In this document: positions 34,305 to 45,975 of the stretch, piece after piece
Position numbering within the stretch: the stretch's first letter is position 1
Layout: each line of letters starts with the position of its first letter
Assembly: GCF_902635505.1 (NCBI RefSeq)
Contig: NC_045426.1
Location: 329,520,374 to 329,584,373 of the forward strand
Length of the DNA stretch: 64,000 nt
Source: Sarcophilus harrisii
Lineage: Eukaryota > Chordata > Mammalia > Dasyuromorphia > Dasyuridae
Reading direction: 5' to 3'
Notes under the pieces: generated by a model
What the model saw: the letters and a program-made list of their open reading frames with translations, nothing else
Databases searched by the model: none
What the model was told of the DNA's origin: nothing
Made by a program: the position numbers and the translations under genes

Positions 34305-34465
34305 GAACAATAACATTGTATTTGGAGGCAAAGAGCTTGGACTCAAATGACAAGAATTACCTTGTGGCCTTGGGCAAGTCACTTAATCTCTCAAATGAGG
34401 AAGTTGGTCTTTCATGGGCCCCCTCTGAGGTTCTTTGCAGCTATAGAACTGTGAACTCTATGGGA
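34305..34465 (+). mobile_element. MIR/THER-type SINE
   Basis: AGAGCTTGGACTCAAATGAC, GTGGCCTTGGGCAAGTCACTT, then a GAGGTTCTTTGCAGCTATAG tail. Well preserved in the CORE part. Confidence 0.7.
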
Positions 34466-34574
34466 AGGATCTCAATAGGAAGATGTGGAGGAAGTGGATT
34501 TATGCCTAGACTGGTATGGCATTGCTAATAATTAGCTATGCTTGGGGTTAAATAGGCCTGGATTCTCCAAGGCA

Positions 34575-34828
34575 ATCCCAATAAACTGTGGATAGAAAAT
34601 GCCATCTGCATCTAGAAAGAACTATGGAGATTGAATGTAAATCAAAACAACAAATGCTTTTGTAAAACAAGAATAAATGCTATGTTCACTTCTTTTTTCT
34701 GTTTCTTTTTCCTTTTTGTTCTGATTTTTCTCTCCCAACATGATTCATAAGGAAATATGTATTTTAAAAGTTAATATACATGTATAATCAGAAAAAAATA
34801 AAACAATTTTTAAAAAATAAAAAACCTC
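34575..34828 (+). mobile_element. L1 LINE, 3' UTR only
   Basis: GAAAATGCCATCTGCATCTAG, AAAGAACTATGGAGATTGAA, TTTTGTTCTGATTTTTCTC and a terminal A-rich tail. Same 3' UTR family as 24378-24712. Confidence 0.75.
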
Positions 34829-34840
34829 ATCTCTAACAGT

Positions 34841-35800
34841 TATGCCACAGTTCTCTTTTATTATCCTGACTCAGTTTCCCTAGTTTCCCTAAATTGTCCT
34901 GCCTAGATTTCCCTAATTATTCTTTCTCAGTTTATAATTGTTCTGCTCAACCACCCAGTCCTCCTAATCATGATGATCCAGATGGAGAAAGACCTTCTAT
35001 TTTAGGCATCATCAGAATGTTGAGTGCCTCTCCCCATTCTGTAATCCCAATTATCAGATATCCCCCATGCCTCCCCCCATCCTGTCAGAACCAGATTGAT
35101 AGTCCCATATTCCTGCTCTCAGCATTCTGACTCTGCTTCTGTCTCTGTCTACCCCCTGAGTCTGAGTCACGTGTATAACGTCATTGAGAACTCACTTTGT
35201 TTGTTGGATTCTTGGAGACAATAGTCTCATTCAGCCCTGGGACCAAACCATGGATCCATTTGGTCCCAGTAAATCTCTCCCTTTCAAATAAAATATTAAA
35301 TACTCTCTAATCTCTATCTTGCCTCAATTTCTCCAGCATTACATTTTGGAGGCTTTCCCCCGAGATATTAGAAAATGAGAGCAGGATTAGAGATTCGGGT
35401 CTCAGCCTTGGGCCTCAAGGCAGCTGGAGATCTGAGTTCTAGGCTTGGAGAGGCTGACCCTCTAGAGATTTTTTTATAGAGTCTCCAGGAAAGAGGGCAG
35501 TTTTCAGCCACAACTGCGCCTGAAGCCTGATGAAGTCCACTGATGATGGACTCCATTTTGGCCATGGGAGAGTAAATCTGGATGTCTTAGGACCTGTTCT
35601 GTTCTGTCTGTCTGTGCTAGCATCTGAATTCTCAGAATAATGAAATACTGATGGGCATTAAATTCTGAGTAGTGTTGAACTGAATGCAGTGGGCACTACC
35701 TGGGTGTCTCCTAAGACACATCTGGTTCTGTGTGCCAGTTGGCACAATTCTGGGCATGCCAGAGTATAAATCTGGGTGTCTTTTTAAAATAGAAAAGGAG
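34841..35800 (+). mobile_element. Gamma-like endogenous retrovirus remnant: 5' LTR plus leader
   Basis: The LTR is 34841-35343, with AATAAAATA near 35287 and an end at CATTACA. Three bases further on, 35347-35366 resembles a primer-binding site for tRNA-Gln (TGGAGG ... CCGAGAT). About 450 bases of leader-like sequence follow, then the element stops. No gag, pol, env or 3' LTR is seen nearby, so this is a broken fossil. The internal end is uncertain. Confidence 0.65.
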
Positions 35801-35939
35801 ATTAATGTACAAATTGGAAGTTCAAAAAATCCTTTCTTGTGTGTGATGGCAAATCCAACTTGCAGAACAACCATTCCAAAACAAAGTAATTCGAAAACAG
35901 TAGAATTTGCTATACTTATCATCAATGAACATATCTGAC

Positions 35940-38790
35940 AACAGTATTTAAAAGAAAATCTAAGAATATTTCAGGACTCACATACACTATATGCAATAGC
36001 TACTGCCACAGTATGAACTCACTGAAGGAAAGGTAGAGGGAAGTTCCTAAGTATAGGTGTCAAACAACATCATGGGAAAAGTGCCTTGAAGGAAATATTA
36101 AAGATCAATGCAGAGAAAATGGAATATATCACAATCTAGTTGATAGATGACATAGAAAATTTGAATGCTATATTGCCCACGATATCAGAAATTTTAGAAT
36201 CCCTAAATCAGCTATTCAAAGTCAAAGTCTAAAGATTAAGAAATACAGAGAGTTGATGCAGCCTGAGGAATGAATAAAAAGTAAAAATAATAATAACATT
36301 AATCAAAAATTTTATTATTGGAATTTGAGAAGTCAAGAAATAAGAAAAAAGAACCCACATAAAGGAGAATGTGAAAAATGTCAATTCATCTGTATAACAA
36401 GAAGTCATCCAAAGAAAAAGCAAGTTGGTTAAACAGGAAACAAAAAGCTGGTAAATTATCAATACAATTAATAATAGAATTATATAATGTTTTATAGAAT
36501 AGAATAATAGAATAGAAATATTGTTGACACTCTAGATGCTCTAAAAAATTAGAAAGTAATAGGACCAGTTTTCAGATAAGACACATGGGTTGCTTGAGAT
36601 GTACAATTGTGAGAAAACTCACAATTATTGACTTGAGATATACAATTATGAGAATACTCCTTGCTTCAACCTTCAGATCTGATTGCATTTCTGATCAGGA
36701 TTATTGTCTGAAATGCTTTATATAACTGCATAAACTACTAAAAAAAATATAGCAAAATATTTTATCTGCTTATTCTCAGACAGAATCCTGATCAAGTATT
36801 TCTAAATGGAAAGCATCATATATTTACTATAAGGATGAGATTAGTGATCCCTTCAAATATAGTCCAATAATATGTTTATATATTTTGTAAAGTTTTCACA
36901 AATCATGTCACTTAAAAAACTATAAACAGTTACTAAAATATAGTATCTGGGTAACAAAAAGGGTATGCCAAAAAAGGTGTCAGTAGTTAAAATCAATTTT
37001 TTATCAATTTATTAATTACTGAACCAGTCACCTGAACATACCATAAAATTTACACTGCTTATATTTATTATCAAAGAGCCTTTGATTCAGTTCCACACTA
37101 ATGATTCATGTAGTGAAAATGTACAAAAGAGAGCCAAGTAAGAGAATCCTAAAGTATTTGACGTCAACATGAAAAACTGTTCCCTATTTAATGTCAACGA
37201 TACTAATACAATAATATCAAGAACATTTATTGTAGAATTGATATTTTTCAGGGAGACAGTTTAAACCAATCACAGTTGTATATAGCTTTAAATCCATTAT
37301 CATCTCTCCCAATAGAATTAAACAAAGCTTCCAAAAAAAAAGGTAGCTAAATCAAAGCATATTGATCAATTGATGTACATGGATGACATCAAACTACATG
37401 AATGCACAGAAAACCATATTAAACAAGGTCTTCAACCCGTGGGATCTTTATTTAGTAATATCAAAATGCAATTTCAACTCAGTAAATATAAAATTTATTA
37501 TTTATATTAAGGAAAGTTGGAGACTATAGGCTTCAAGCTTGAATACAGGAGTCATATTAAATCAAAAGTCAAAAGCAGTAGTTACAAATGCTCTGGATTC
37601 TTCCATGGAAAATCTATCAAAACATATAGCTATAAAGGAAAAAGCTGTGGTTAGAGACATTGAGCCATATGAGCACCCAGAAATCAAAATTAGGTGAAAT
37701 CTATTAAAAATAATTAACACTATGAAATGTCAATCTTATTATATACTTTCAGAACTATATGTTAGACTATGACAGTTCTGGAAAGTGTCCTAACAAAAAC
37801 CTATACAATATGGGGTTCTTGTTATAGACAGTTATAGAAAATTTAATGCTTCATTACCAAAAAGAAAGAATTGCTAGACATTTTAGAGTACATAATAAAC
37901 AGGGCAAGAACATATAGAAATGCTTTTGGAACAAGCAGTTCCAAATCTGATAAAAGGTACATACCATCAGGTTTGTGAAAAGTAGCTAAATGTGTTTTAC
38001 TTATAGATAGGGCCAATGAAGAGACTAAGATTAAAGAATGACCATCAAAAGGCCCTTGATGGGTGGTATAAGTCATGACCATCATAGATATTTGTTTGTA
38101 GAAATAGATGAATTTATTATAGCATCTCAGGATCAGGTCATTGCCACCAGAAAATTATAGATGCTATTCTTAATGGGCCTAGAGTTGGTGAGCAATATAA
38201 ACTTTTTCAGAAAGTGGTAGAAAGTATACAACCTCTCTCTTCAGATGATAAAAAATTACCAACTATTTAATATCTAGGAAGATATTATCTAATAACTGAA
38301 ATTCTATGTAAAGCACTGACTTTTCCTCATGGACGAATAGACGACTAATTCAGATAATATAATCACAGGACTCAAAATATCCTAGAAAACTCAAACAATA
38401 AATTGTTCTAAAATCAGAACATTATCATACTTGAAATTGTTGCCTACTATTACCCAGACACAACAATAATCCATAAAAGCTTAAGAACAATATTTTCAGT
38501 AAATGACACCATACTTATAATCTTCAAGCTACATAGAACAAAAAAAATTCCAAAATATAAAAACCTAGGAGGGAAAATAAAATTTAGTGGGAACAAAATA
38601 AGAAACAAATTATCCTTCTTGTCTTGTCTGCTATTAGAGTTGTATGTACCAAAGATGCTTTCAGTTTGTCCACAGAGGATAAACTTGTATCGTAATAATT
38701 TTACTTAACTATGAAAAGCAGTTACTTTATCCACCTGTGTAATAGTCTATAGAACATTAAATATAAAGGGATAATATCAGGATCATGTAA
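35940..38790 (+). mobile_element. Worn LINE of the R4/Dong type (restriction-like endonuclease group)
   Basis: Readable stretches follow one LINE protein in order. KRVCQKRCQ (near 36960) corresponds to a KGCRRKCRG-type motif after the NYRPI segment. FSGRQFKPI (near 37247) corresponds to the FQGDSLSP motif. MYMDDIKLHECTEN (37373-) is the catalytic YxDD box, intact, with the IKLY-type continuation of this clade; IKMQFQLSKYKI follows. FIIASQDQVIATRKL (38113-) matches the ..AAQDQ.L.TR motif before the zinc knuckle. VPKMLSVCPQRINLY (near 38645) matches the terminal VP..LG..L..IP segment. There are many frame breaks, so it is long dead. Clade name from memory. Confidence 0.6.
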
Positions 38791-38799
38791 ATTACTTTA

Positions 38800-38975
38800 T
38801 GTTTATATTTATTTTGTATATGCTTGCATGAGTCCTTATTGTCTTTCCCATTAGAATGAAAGTTCCTTGGGAATGAAGATTGTTCAATTCTTAGCATTTA
38901 AATGCCCATTACCTAGTACAGTGCCTGGCATACAGTCGATACAACAAATTCTTGTTGATTAATTGATTGACTGAT
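38800..38975 (+). mobile_element. L2 LINE, 3' end
   Basis: TTAGAATGAAAGTTCCTTGGG, ATGCCCATTACCTAGTACAG, TGCCTGGCATACAGTCGATA and TTGTTGATTAATTGATTGAC are the L2 terminus. Confidence 0.8.
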
Positions 38976-39094
38976 CCCAGATCATTTCTAGCTGACCTTC
39001 ACTGGAAAAGATGAGACTATGATGATGAAAATAAGATCTGAAATTTTTATATTGTTTCATTACTTACAAAAAAATTTGATTATGTTATTCTGAT

Positions 39095-39210
39095 TTGATC
39101 CTAGAATCAATCCTGTGAAGTATCATTATTCCTGTTTTTTACATAAAAGAAACTAAGACTCTGAAAGGTTAAGTGACTTGACCATGTTAGAAGAATTAGA
39201 AGAAAGAGGT
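39095..39210 (-). mobile_element. MIR-type SINE fragment, antisense
   Basis: CAATCCTGTGAAGTATCATT, AAGAAACTAAGACTCTGAAAG and GTTAAGTGACTTGACCATG. Confidence 0.6.
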
Positions 39211-39914
39211 AGATACACTCCTCTACACTCTTTTCCTGCCCTGTCCTTCTAAAGATTCTTCAACCTAATGAAAGTCTCAAGAAAGAAAGTAATTTAATTA
39301 ATTCATACTAATGAAAGACATTAGAAACTTTTAAGATGCATACCAGAAATATCATTTTTTAAAAAGATGACAGGAGAAAGTAAACTTACCAATCAACAAT
39401 TTTCAACCAATTATTATTTACAAAGCTTGGCTAGGTGTTTTGGGGAAACAAGATTCCTAGAGTAAGAATGAATTTGGAATTATGTCAGTAGAGTAGCAGA
39501 AATGGAAGAATGGGAGACATAAGATAAAAGGAAAGCACAAAAATTGCATGGAGCAATAGAGAGAATTTAAACAAGTCAATGTATTAGTGTTCTCTGGACT
39601 ATTCCACTAATATTAGAGAAGACAGAACAAGTGAAGGGGCAAATGGATTAGAACCCTAAACTTAATTACCAATACTGAAATTCTGAACTATTGCAAAAAT
39701 TCTTCCAAAGGAATGGAAATAGATATCTTCTATGACTGTTAACCACAGTGGCTCAAAAGTATTCAATAGGGGAAAAATACCTCTCACCCTCGGCAATTTC
39801 TTCTCTATCTCAATAGATATCTCTAAAACATATACATCATAATTAAAATGAATACAATTGGGTCAAAACCAGGGAAATAATATATTTGCATAAAAAACAT
39901 CTGTAGGGAAGATG
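39211..39914. other. Unassigned DNA
   Basis: AT-rich, no family or exon recognised. Confidence 0.35.
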
Positions 39915-40090
39915 AAATTAAAAGTAGGTTGGATTTGGAGTCAAAGAATTTGAATTCAAATCCCAGCTTTACTACTTCCTACCTATATGATTTTGATTGA
40001 GTCACCTTTACAGGATTTAGTTTCCTTATTTATAAAATGAAGGGAATTGAATACAAAGCCTCTAAGATCTTTTTCTGCTACATATCTTTT
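39915..40090 (+). mobile_element. MIR/THER-type SINE
   Basis: TTGGATTTGGAGTCAAAGAAT, TTCAAATCCCAGCTTTACTAC, GTTTCCTTATTTATAAAATG and the CCTCTAAGATCTTTTTCTG tail. Confidence 0.75.
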
Positions 40091-40379
40091 GGAAATCAAT
40101 TCTTAAACTCCCACCCCCTTCCTCAAAATAACTAGTTACATGGATTAGCATTTCTAAGGATCATTCATTCAAACTTTTTCTCCAAGAAACTTCCACAACT
40201 TCTACTTTTCATTGCAAAAAGGATCCCAGATTTCCCTATTTTCCTCCACCCACCTTCAATGTAAGGAAAAGACAAATGAATTTAATTATAGACCTTCCCT
40301 TAATTCAACTCTATGACTGTTCATTTCTATGTAAAGTAAAATTTACTGCAGATTTCAACTTTGGAGCCTCCTACCCATC

Positions 40380-40505
40380 TTGCAGGAAAGAAAAAAGGAA
40401 AGAAAAAAAGAAGAGAAAGAAAAGAAAAAGAGAAAAGAAAGGAAGGGAAGGAAAGGAGAGAGGGAAGGGGAATAGAGAAGAGGGGAGGTAGGAAAGGAGG
40501 AAAGT
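40380..40505 (+). repeat. Purine-rich (GGAAA)n-like tract
   Basis: GAAAA, GGAAA and GGGAAGG words. Overlapping Lys/Glu/Arg-rich frames here and a Phe/Ser/Leu-rich one on the other strand are composition artefacts. Confidence 0.9.
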
Positions 40506-40599
40506 ATTTACTAAGATTAAAAGATGCAGTGGTCAGGAACAAAACAGATTTCCAAGGTGGGAAGGCTAGGATGAAAAAGAGAAAAATATGTAGAAGAGA

Positions 40600-43525
40600 A
40601 TGGGAGGAAGGAGAAAACACAATTAGAAATCATAACTGTGAACATGAATGGCATGAACTCACCCATAAAACAGAAGAGGATAGAAGAATGAATTAGAAAT
40701 CAGAATCCAAAACTATCTTATTTACCAAGAAACACAGAAAGATACACACAGAGTTAAAATAAATGGCTAGAGTAGAATTTGTTATGCTTTAACTGAAAAA
40801 AAAAAAGACAAAGATAACAGTCATGATTTTGAACAGAGCAAAAGCAAAAATAGACCTAATTAAAAGAGATACGGAAACTAGAGTTTACTAAAAAGTATTG
40901 TAGACAATTTATATCAGTGTTAAACATATATGCACCATATGCCACAGCATCCAAATTCCTAAAGAAAAAGTTCAGTGAGTTATAGGAGAAAACAGAGAGT
41001 AAAACTATAGTAGTAAGGGACACTGAGACCCTTTCAGAACTAGATAAATCTAATCATAAAATAAATGAGAAAAAAGCTAAGGAAATGAACAGAAATTTTA
41101 GAAAAGTTAGTTATGATAGACCTCTGGAGAAAACTGAAAGAAAGGAGTATGTATACATGGCAGCTTCACAAAAATTGACCATATACTAGTGCATTAAGAA
41201 TCTCATAATGAAATGCAGAAAATCTGAAATATTAAATGTATCCTTTTCAGGCCACAAACAGTAAAAATTATATTCAATTAAGGGCTGTGGAAACACAGGT
41301 GAAAAGTTAATGGACACCAAATAATTTAATCCTACAGAATGAGTGAGTCAAAGAACAAATCGTAGAAGCAATAAACAATTTCATTAAAGAAAATGACAAC
41401 AATAAGACAACATACTACAATTTATGGGAGGCAGCCAAAGCAACACTTAGGGGAAGATTCAAGTCTCTAAAGCCTACATCAAAAAAATAAAGAACAGATT
41501 AATAAGTTGCACATACAACTAAAAAAAAAAAAAAAGAAAATGAACAAATTAAAAATCTCCAATTAAATGCCAAACTAGAATCCTAAAAACTGAGACAGAA
41601 ATAAATAAAATTAAAAGAAAACCATTGAACTAATAAAATGAGGAGTTGATTTTATGAGAAAGAAAATAAAATAGATAAATCAATGACTAATTTGATTTTT
41701 TTAAAAGAAAGAAGAAACCAAATTACCAGCATTATAAATGGAAAGAATGACTATTCACCCAGTAAACATGAAATTTAAGAAATTACTAAGAGTTATTTTG
41801 CCCAACTTTATGTCAATCAAAATAAAATTTATATGAAATTAATGAATGTGTACAAAAATATAAATTGCTCAGACTAATAGAAAAAACAAAGTATTTAAAT
41901 AATCATATCCCAGAAAAAGAAACTGAGCAAGCCATCAATGATCTCCCTAAGGGAAAAAAAAAAGAAAAAAAAAAAAAAACACTGGACCTGCTAGATTTAC
42001 AAGGAAATTCTACCAAGCATTTAAGGGATAATCAATTCTATGCTCTATAAGCTATTTGAAAAAGTGGGTAAAAGAGTTCTAAAAAGTTCCTTCTATGACA
42101 CAAATACGGTCAGGGAGCCATAAAAATAGAGAACAAAAAGTCCAGGAGAACAAAATTGGAGAAATTAAACTAGAGGCAAATTTCCCTAATGTATATAGAT
42201 ACAAATTTCTTCAATAAAATACTAGCAATCAGATTACAGCAATATATCACCAATACTATATACACTATGACCAGGTTGAATTTATACCAGGAGTATAGTG
42301 CTAGTTCAATATTAGGAAGAGTATAAATATAACTGACCATATCAAAAACAGAAATAACAAAAATCATATAATTATATAAATTGATGCAGAAAAAGGTTTT
42401 GATAAAATACAACATCCATTCCTATCAAAAAAATATTGAAAAGCATGAATAAATGTAGCTTTCCTTAAAATAAATAGTATCTATCTAAAACCAAAAGCAA
42501 GTGTTATTTGTAATGTAGATAAACTATAAACTTTCCAAATAAGAACAAGGTGAAAAAGGATATTCCTTATTACCACTGTTATTCAGTATTCTATTAAAAT
42601 ACTAACTATAATAATGAGACAAGAAAAAGAAATTAAAGGAATAAACATAGGTAAGAAGGAAACAAAATTATCATTTTTTGCAGATAATATGATGGTATAC
42701 TTAACTATAAAGAATCAACTAAAAAAACTAATCAAAACAATTAACAACTTTAACAAAGTTGCAGAATATAAAATAAATCCCCATATACCATCATTTCTAT
42801 TAATCACCAAGAAAATCCAGCAGAAAAAAACAAGGAGACATTCAAGTTAAAATACTTGCAGACAATACAAAATACTCAGGAGTCTATCTGACAAGATATA
42901 TCTAGGTTCTATATAAACACAAAAAATAAAGCACTCTTCATTAAAACCTTTATGTTAAAGGATTTGCACAAACAAAACCAAGGCAGGCAATTCTTTGCTC
43001 CACCAATACCACTAGCAGATCTACACTTCAAAGAGATAAAAGGAAAAAGACCCATATTTACAAAAAATAATCACAGCAGTTCTTTTTGTAGTGGGATTGT
43101 GATAGAATACTTTTGTGTTCTAAATGATGAAAAGAACAGTTTCAGAAAAATCTGGAAGACTTAACTGATGCAAAGTAAAATGAGCAGAACTAGGAGAACA
43201 TTGCACATGATAACAGCAATACTATAAGAATAATCATCGGTGAAAGAGTTATTCTGATCAATACAATGACCTATGATAATTCCAAAGGATTCCTGATGAA
43301 AAATACTATCCATCCCCAGATAGTGAATTAATAGACTCTGAGAGTAGACTGAAGCATATTTTTTCTTTGTTTATTTTTCTTGTCTCTTTTTTACAACATG
43401 GCTAATATGGAAGTTATGTTTTGCAAATCTTCATGTACATAATGGGTATAAAATTTCTTGTCTTCTCAATTGAGGGGGGAAAGCGTGGAAGGTAGAAGAT
43501 AATTTGGAACTGAAAATAAAAATTT
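40600..43525 (+). mobile_element. Old L1 LINE: ORF2 endonuclease and RT, deleted C-terminus, 3' UTR
   Basis: The endonuclease start (VNMNGMNSPIKQ-like) lies near 40640 and its LNIYAPY..ASKFLKKK-like strand near 40920-40970. The NDNN.TTYYNLWEAAKATLRG linker lies near 41395-41455. IPEKETEQAINDLPKGKK (41908-) and HLRDNQFYAL belong to the RT start; DQVEFIPGV near 42270; INIGKKETKLSFFADNMMVYL (42640-42703) is the RT catalytic box, with Asn where the second Asp of FADD is expected. At about 42960-43066 the sequence jumps to the extreme C-terminus (LPFCSGIVIEYFCVLNDEK), so about 1.5 kb is deleted. The 3' UTR ends near 43525. Long dead. Confidence 0.8.
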
Positions 43526-43554
43526 TAATATAATCAATCTATTAAAATAGATAT

Positions 43555-44020
43555 ATAAAAAGAAATAACCTGAAGGAGTTTACATTTTATCGTATGGGTA
43601 CATAAGATAATGAGTGTTTTTAAGCAGAGAATGAAACAATTATACTTGTACAGTAGGAAAACTTTTTTAGCAATGTTGTGATAAATGAACTTGAAGCTGG
43701 AAAGCCAGTTAATAAAGTAGTATAAGGAAATGGGCTTACTGAAGGCATGAGTCAAGAGGAAACATTTTGGAGGCAATATCATAGAAATATCAAAATGATT
43801 AAACAATTTATTCTATGTTTGAGGGGAGAAATGAAGAATCAAAGTCTGAGGTTTTCTATTTCAGTGACTAGGAAGATGGTGAAGAAGTTAAGGTAGAATG
43901 CCAGTGAAGAATCAAAGTCTGAGGTTTTCTACTTCAGGAAGATGGTGAAGAAGTTAAAATGGAATGCCAGTTTGGGGGAAGAGAAGAAGATGAAATAAAT
44001 TTCATTTTGGACTCATGGAA
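43555..44020 (-). mobile_element. L2 LINE, antisense, with internal tandem duplication
   Basis: L2 complement (AGAGAATGAAACAATTATACT; AGGAAATGGGCTTACTGAAGG). Within it a unit starting GAAGAATCAAAGTCTGAGG occurs twice: 43833-43905 (73 bp) and 43906-43971 (66 bp, missing seven bases). Both end GAATGCCAGT. Confidence 0.65.
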
Positions 44021-44479
44021 TTTAAGAATTATTTCAACTGGAGTGAAGTGGAAATATCTGTATATTCCATCTCCCAGTTGCATGAATTTTCTTCATCTGT
44101 CTTCTGTGCACATCAGAATGGGGTTCCCTTGGCTGGGAAACTGAGATCTAGCCCAACCCAATACTCTCTAGTAGCATAAGACTGAGTCCTGGAATTCAAT
44201 CCTGGAAATTATTTGCTCCAGTTTATAAATCATGTGAAAGGAAAATCACAAAACTAGAGACTAGAAAATAGAGGATATAGAACTCAAGAAATAGGCTATA
44301 TTATCACAAGAGAGGTTAAAGAATACAAGAAATGGGCTATGTTATCAAATTCCTACCCCTTTCCCAAAAGAACAAATAAAAAATAGTACTAAGAAAAGAG
44401 AAAAATAATTTTTATGAAATTAAAAATATCTAGAGAAAAAACACAATAGTTACTATCATTTACTGCTCTAGGCTTACAG
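44021..44479. other. Unassigned DNA
   Basis: No family recognised. AAGAAATAGGCTATATTATCA near 44286 and a similar AAGAAATGGGCTATGTTATCA near 44328 form a short direct repeat about 42 bases apart. Confidence 0.4.
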
Positions 44480-45215
44480 AAGAAAAGGAAATATTAGGCA
44501 ACATTTACCTCAAGTCTCTCCCCAAACAAATTCATCCTCCATACTGTTTAACTGTCAAATTTATCTTCCTAAAGCAAAGGTCCTATCATGTCACCAGAGT
44601 ATAAATTCCAGTGATGTGATTGGACCTTTACCATAAAATCAAGTGGCTATCATTTCCAGGATCAAATATAAAATCCTTTGTTTGGCTTTTAAAATCTTTT
44701 ATAATCTGTCTCTATTCCCCCTTTCTAGTCTTCTCACACCTTGTTCTCTAACATCTGCAATTAATCCAATGACACTAATCTCTTTGATGTTCCTAGAACA
44801 AAACACTCCATCTCTAGACTCTTTCTCTACCATCTGCAATTAATCCAGTGACACTAATCTCTTTGCTGTTCCTAGAACAAAACACTCCATCTCTAGACTC
44901 TGGACTCTCCTTTAGGCCTAGAACATTCTCTCTCCTCATGTCTACTTCTTACCTTCCCTGGCTTTCTTCATTTTCCACTAAAATCTCACCTCTTATAAGA
45001 AACCTTTCACAATCCCCTTTAATGCTAATGCCTTCCCTCTATCATCTCCAATTTATCCTGTACACAGCTTATTTGTACAAAGTTATTTATTCTCCTCTCT
45101 CTGATTAAACTCTGAGTTCTTTGAGAGGAGGAACTGGTTCTGTTTATTTTGTTTTTTTAGCTTGTTTGTATGTATCCCCAGTGTTTAGCACAATGCCTTA
45201 CACTTGATAAGAGCA
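44480..45215 (+). mobile_element. L2 LINE, 3' UTR and 3' end, with internal tandem duplication
   Basis: Full L2 3' order: CCAGGATCAAATATAAAATCC, CTCTTTGATGTTCCTAGAAC, CTTATAAGAAACCTTTCAC, GTACACAGCTTATTTGTAC, TATCCCCAGTGTTTAGCACA. A 79-bp unit beginning CTCTAACATCTGCAATTAATC is present twice in tandem (44746-44824 and 44825-44903) with few differences. The two short frames here repeat the same peptide because of that duplication. Confidence 0.8.
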
Positions 45216-45659
45216 AAATGCTGAGAAGTGGGAGAAATAAATAATAATGAAAAGAGACCACTGAAGGTGGCTAACTATGGCCCTAAGGTAGAGAGGGAGA
45301 AGGAAAGATCTCTTCTGTTATGAATGTTGCCCTTGCCATAATCAGTTGCCTAACAGATTGGTGTGGAGAAAGAAATGAAAAAAAAAAAAAATGCAAATGG
45401 AGATGCTTATTGATGTCATCCAGGGCAAAGGCAAACCAAAGGAGGAATAGAAAAAGGTAACTGGAAGAAAAGCAAAGATCCCCAAAACAGTACAACAGCA
45501 GAAGCAGAAGCAGTCTGAATAATAAATAGATAACGAATCTTTATGGTCCACTGTGGTCAGCAAAGCTTCCCCTCTCATTCTTCTTCTCCCACTAGGACTA
45601 AGAAGGAGATTACAAATTAAATGGTTCTCCTTGATGATCCCTAGATAGAGAGATGGAGT

Positions 45660-45815
45660 ACTGATTGAAGAATATTTTCTTCTCTTTCTCTCTTCTTTAA
45701 ATTTTTAGACAGCTAACAAGGGAAATTGTTTTGCATGACCATAAATATTTATAATGGGTTTTGGCCTTCTCAATGGGTATAGAAGAAGAAAATCTGGAAC
45801 TGAAAATAAAATAAT
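45660..45815 (+). mobile_element. L1 LINE, 3' UTR fragment
   Basis: ACTGATTGAAGAATATTTTC, AGACAGCTAACAAGGGAAAT, GGTTTTGGCCTTCTCAATGG and AATCTGGAACTGAAAATAAA match the end of the L1 at 40600-43525 (TTGGAACTGAAAATAAAAAT). Confidence 0.65.
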
Positions 45816-45834
45816 ATTTATTTTATTTTAATTT

Positions 45835-45975
45835 AAAGCAAGAAGCACTATGACATAGTCCAAAGTGTGCTGGACTTTTAGTCAGGAGGACCTTAGTTCA
45901 AATCCTACTTGCAACATTTACTAGCAAAGTAATTATAAAGTCACACTAGTTTTCTACTAATTAATGGACTAGTTG
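45835..45975 (+). mobile_element. MIR-type SINE
   Basis: GTGCTGGACTTTTAGTCAGG, CTTAGTTCAAATCCTACTTG, CAACATTTACTAGCAAAGTA. The 3' part is missing. Confidence 0.6.

Noticed and set aside
30258-35343. Two LTRs of one family as the ends of one provirus
   Set aside because: They point in opposite directions, and the DNA between them is L2, SINE, MIR and another LTR.
40327-40696. Lys/Glu/Arg-rich 111-codon frame and its opposite
   Set aside because: They cross a GGAAA-type purine tract and then run into the intergenic part before an L1; not a gene.
44643-45108. Two frames repeating the peptide MTLISL.FLEQNTPSLDS
   Set aside because: The repeat is the 79-bp tandem duplication in noncoding L2 sequence.
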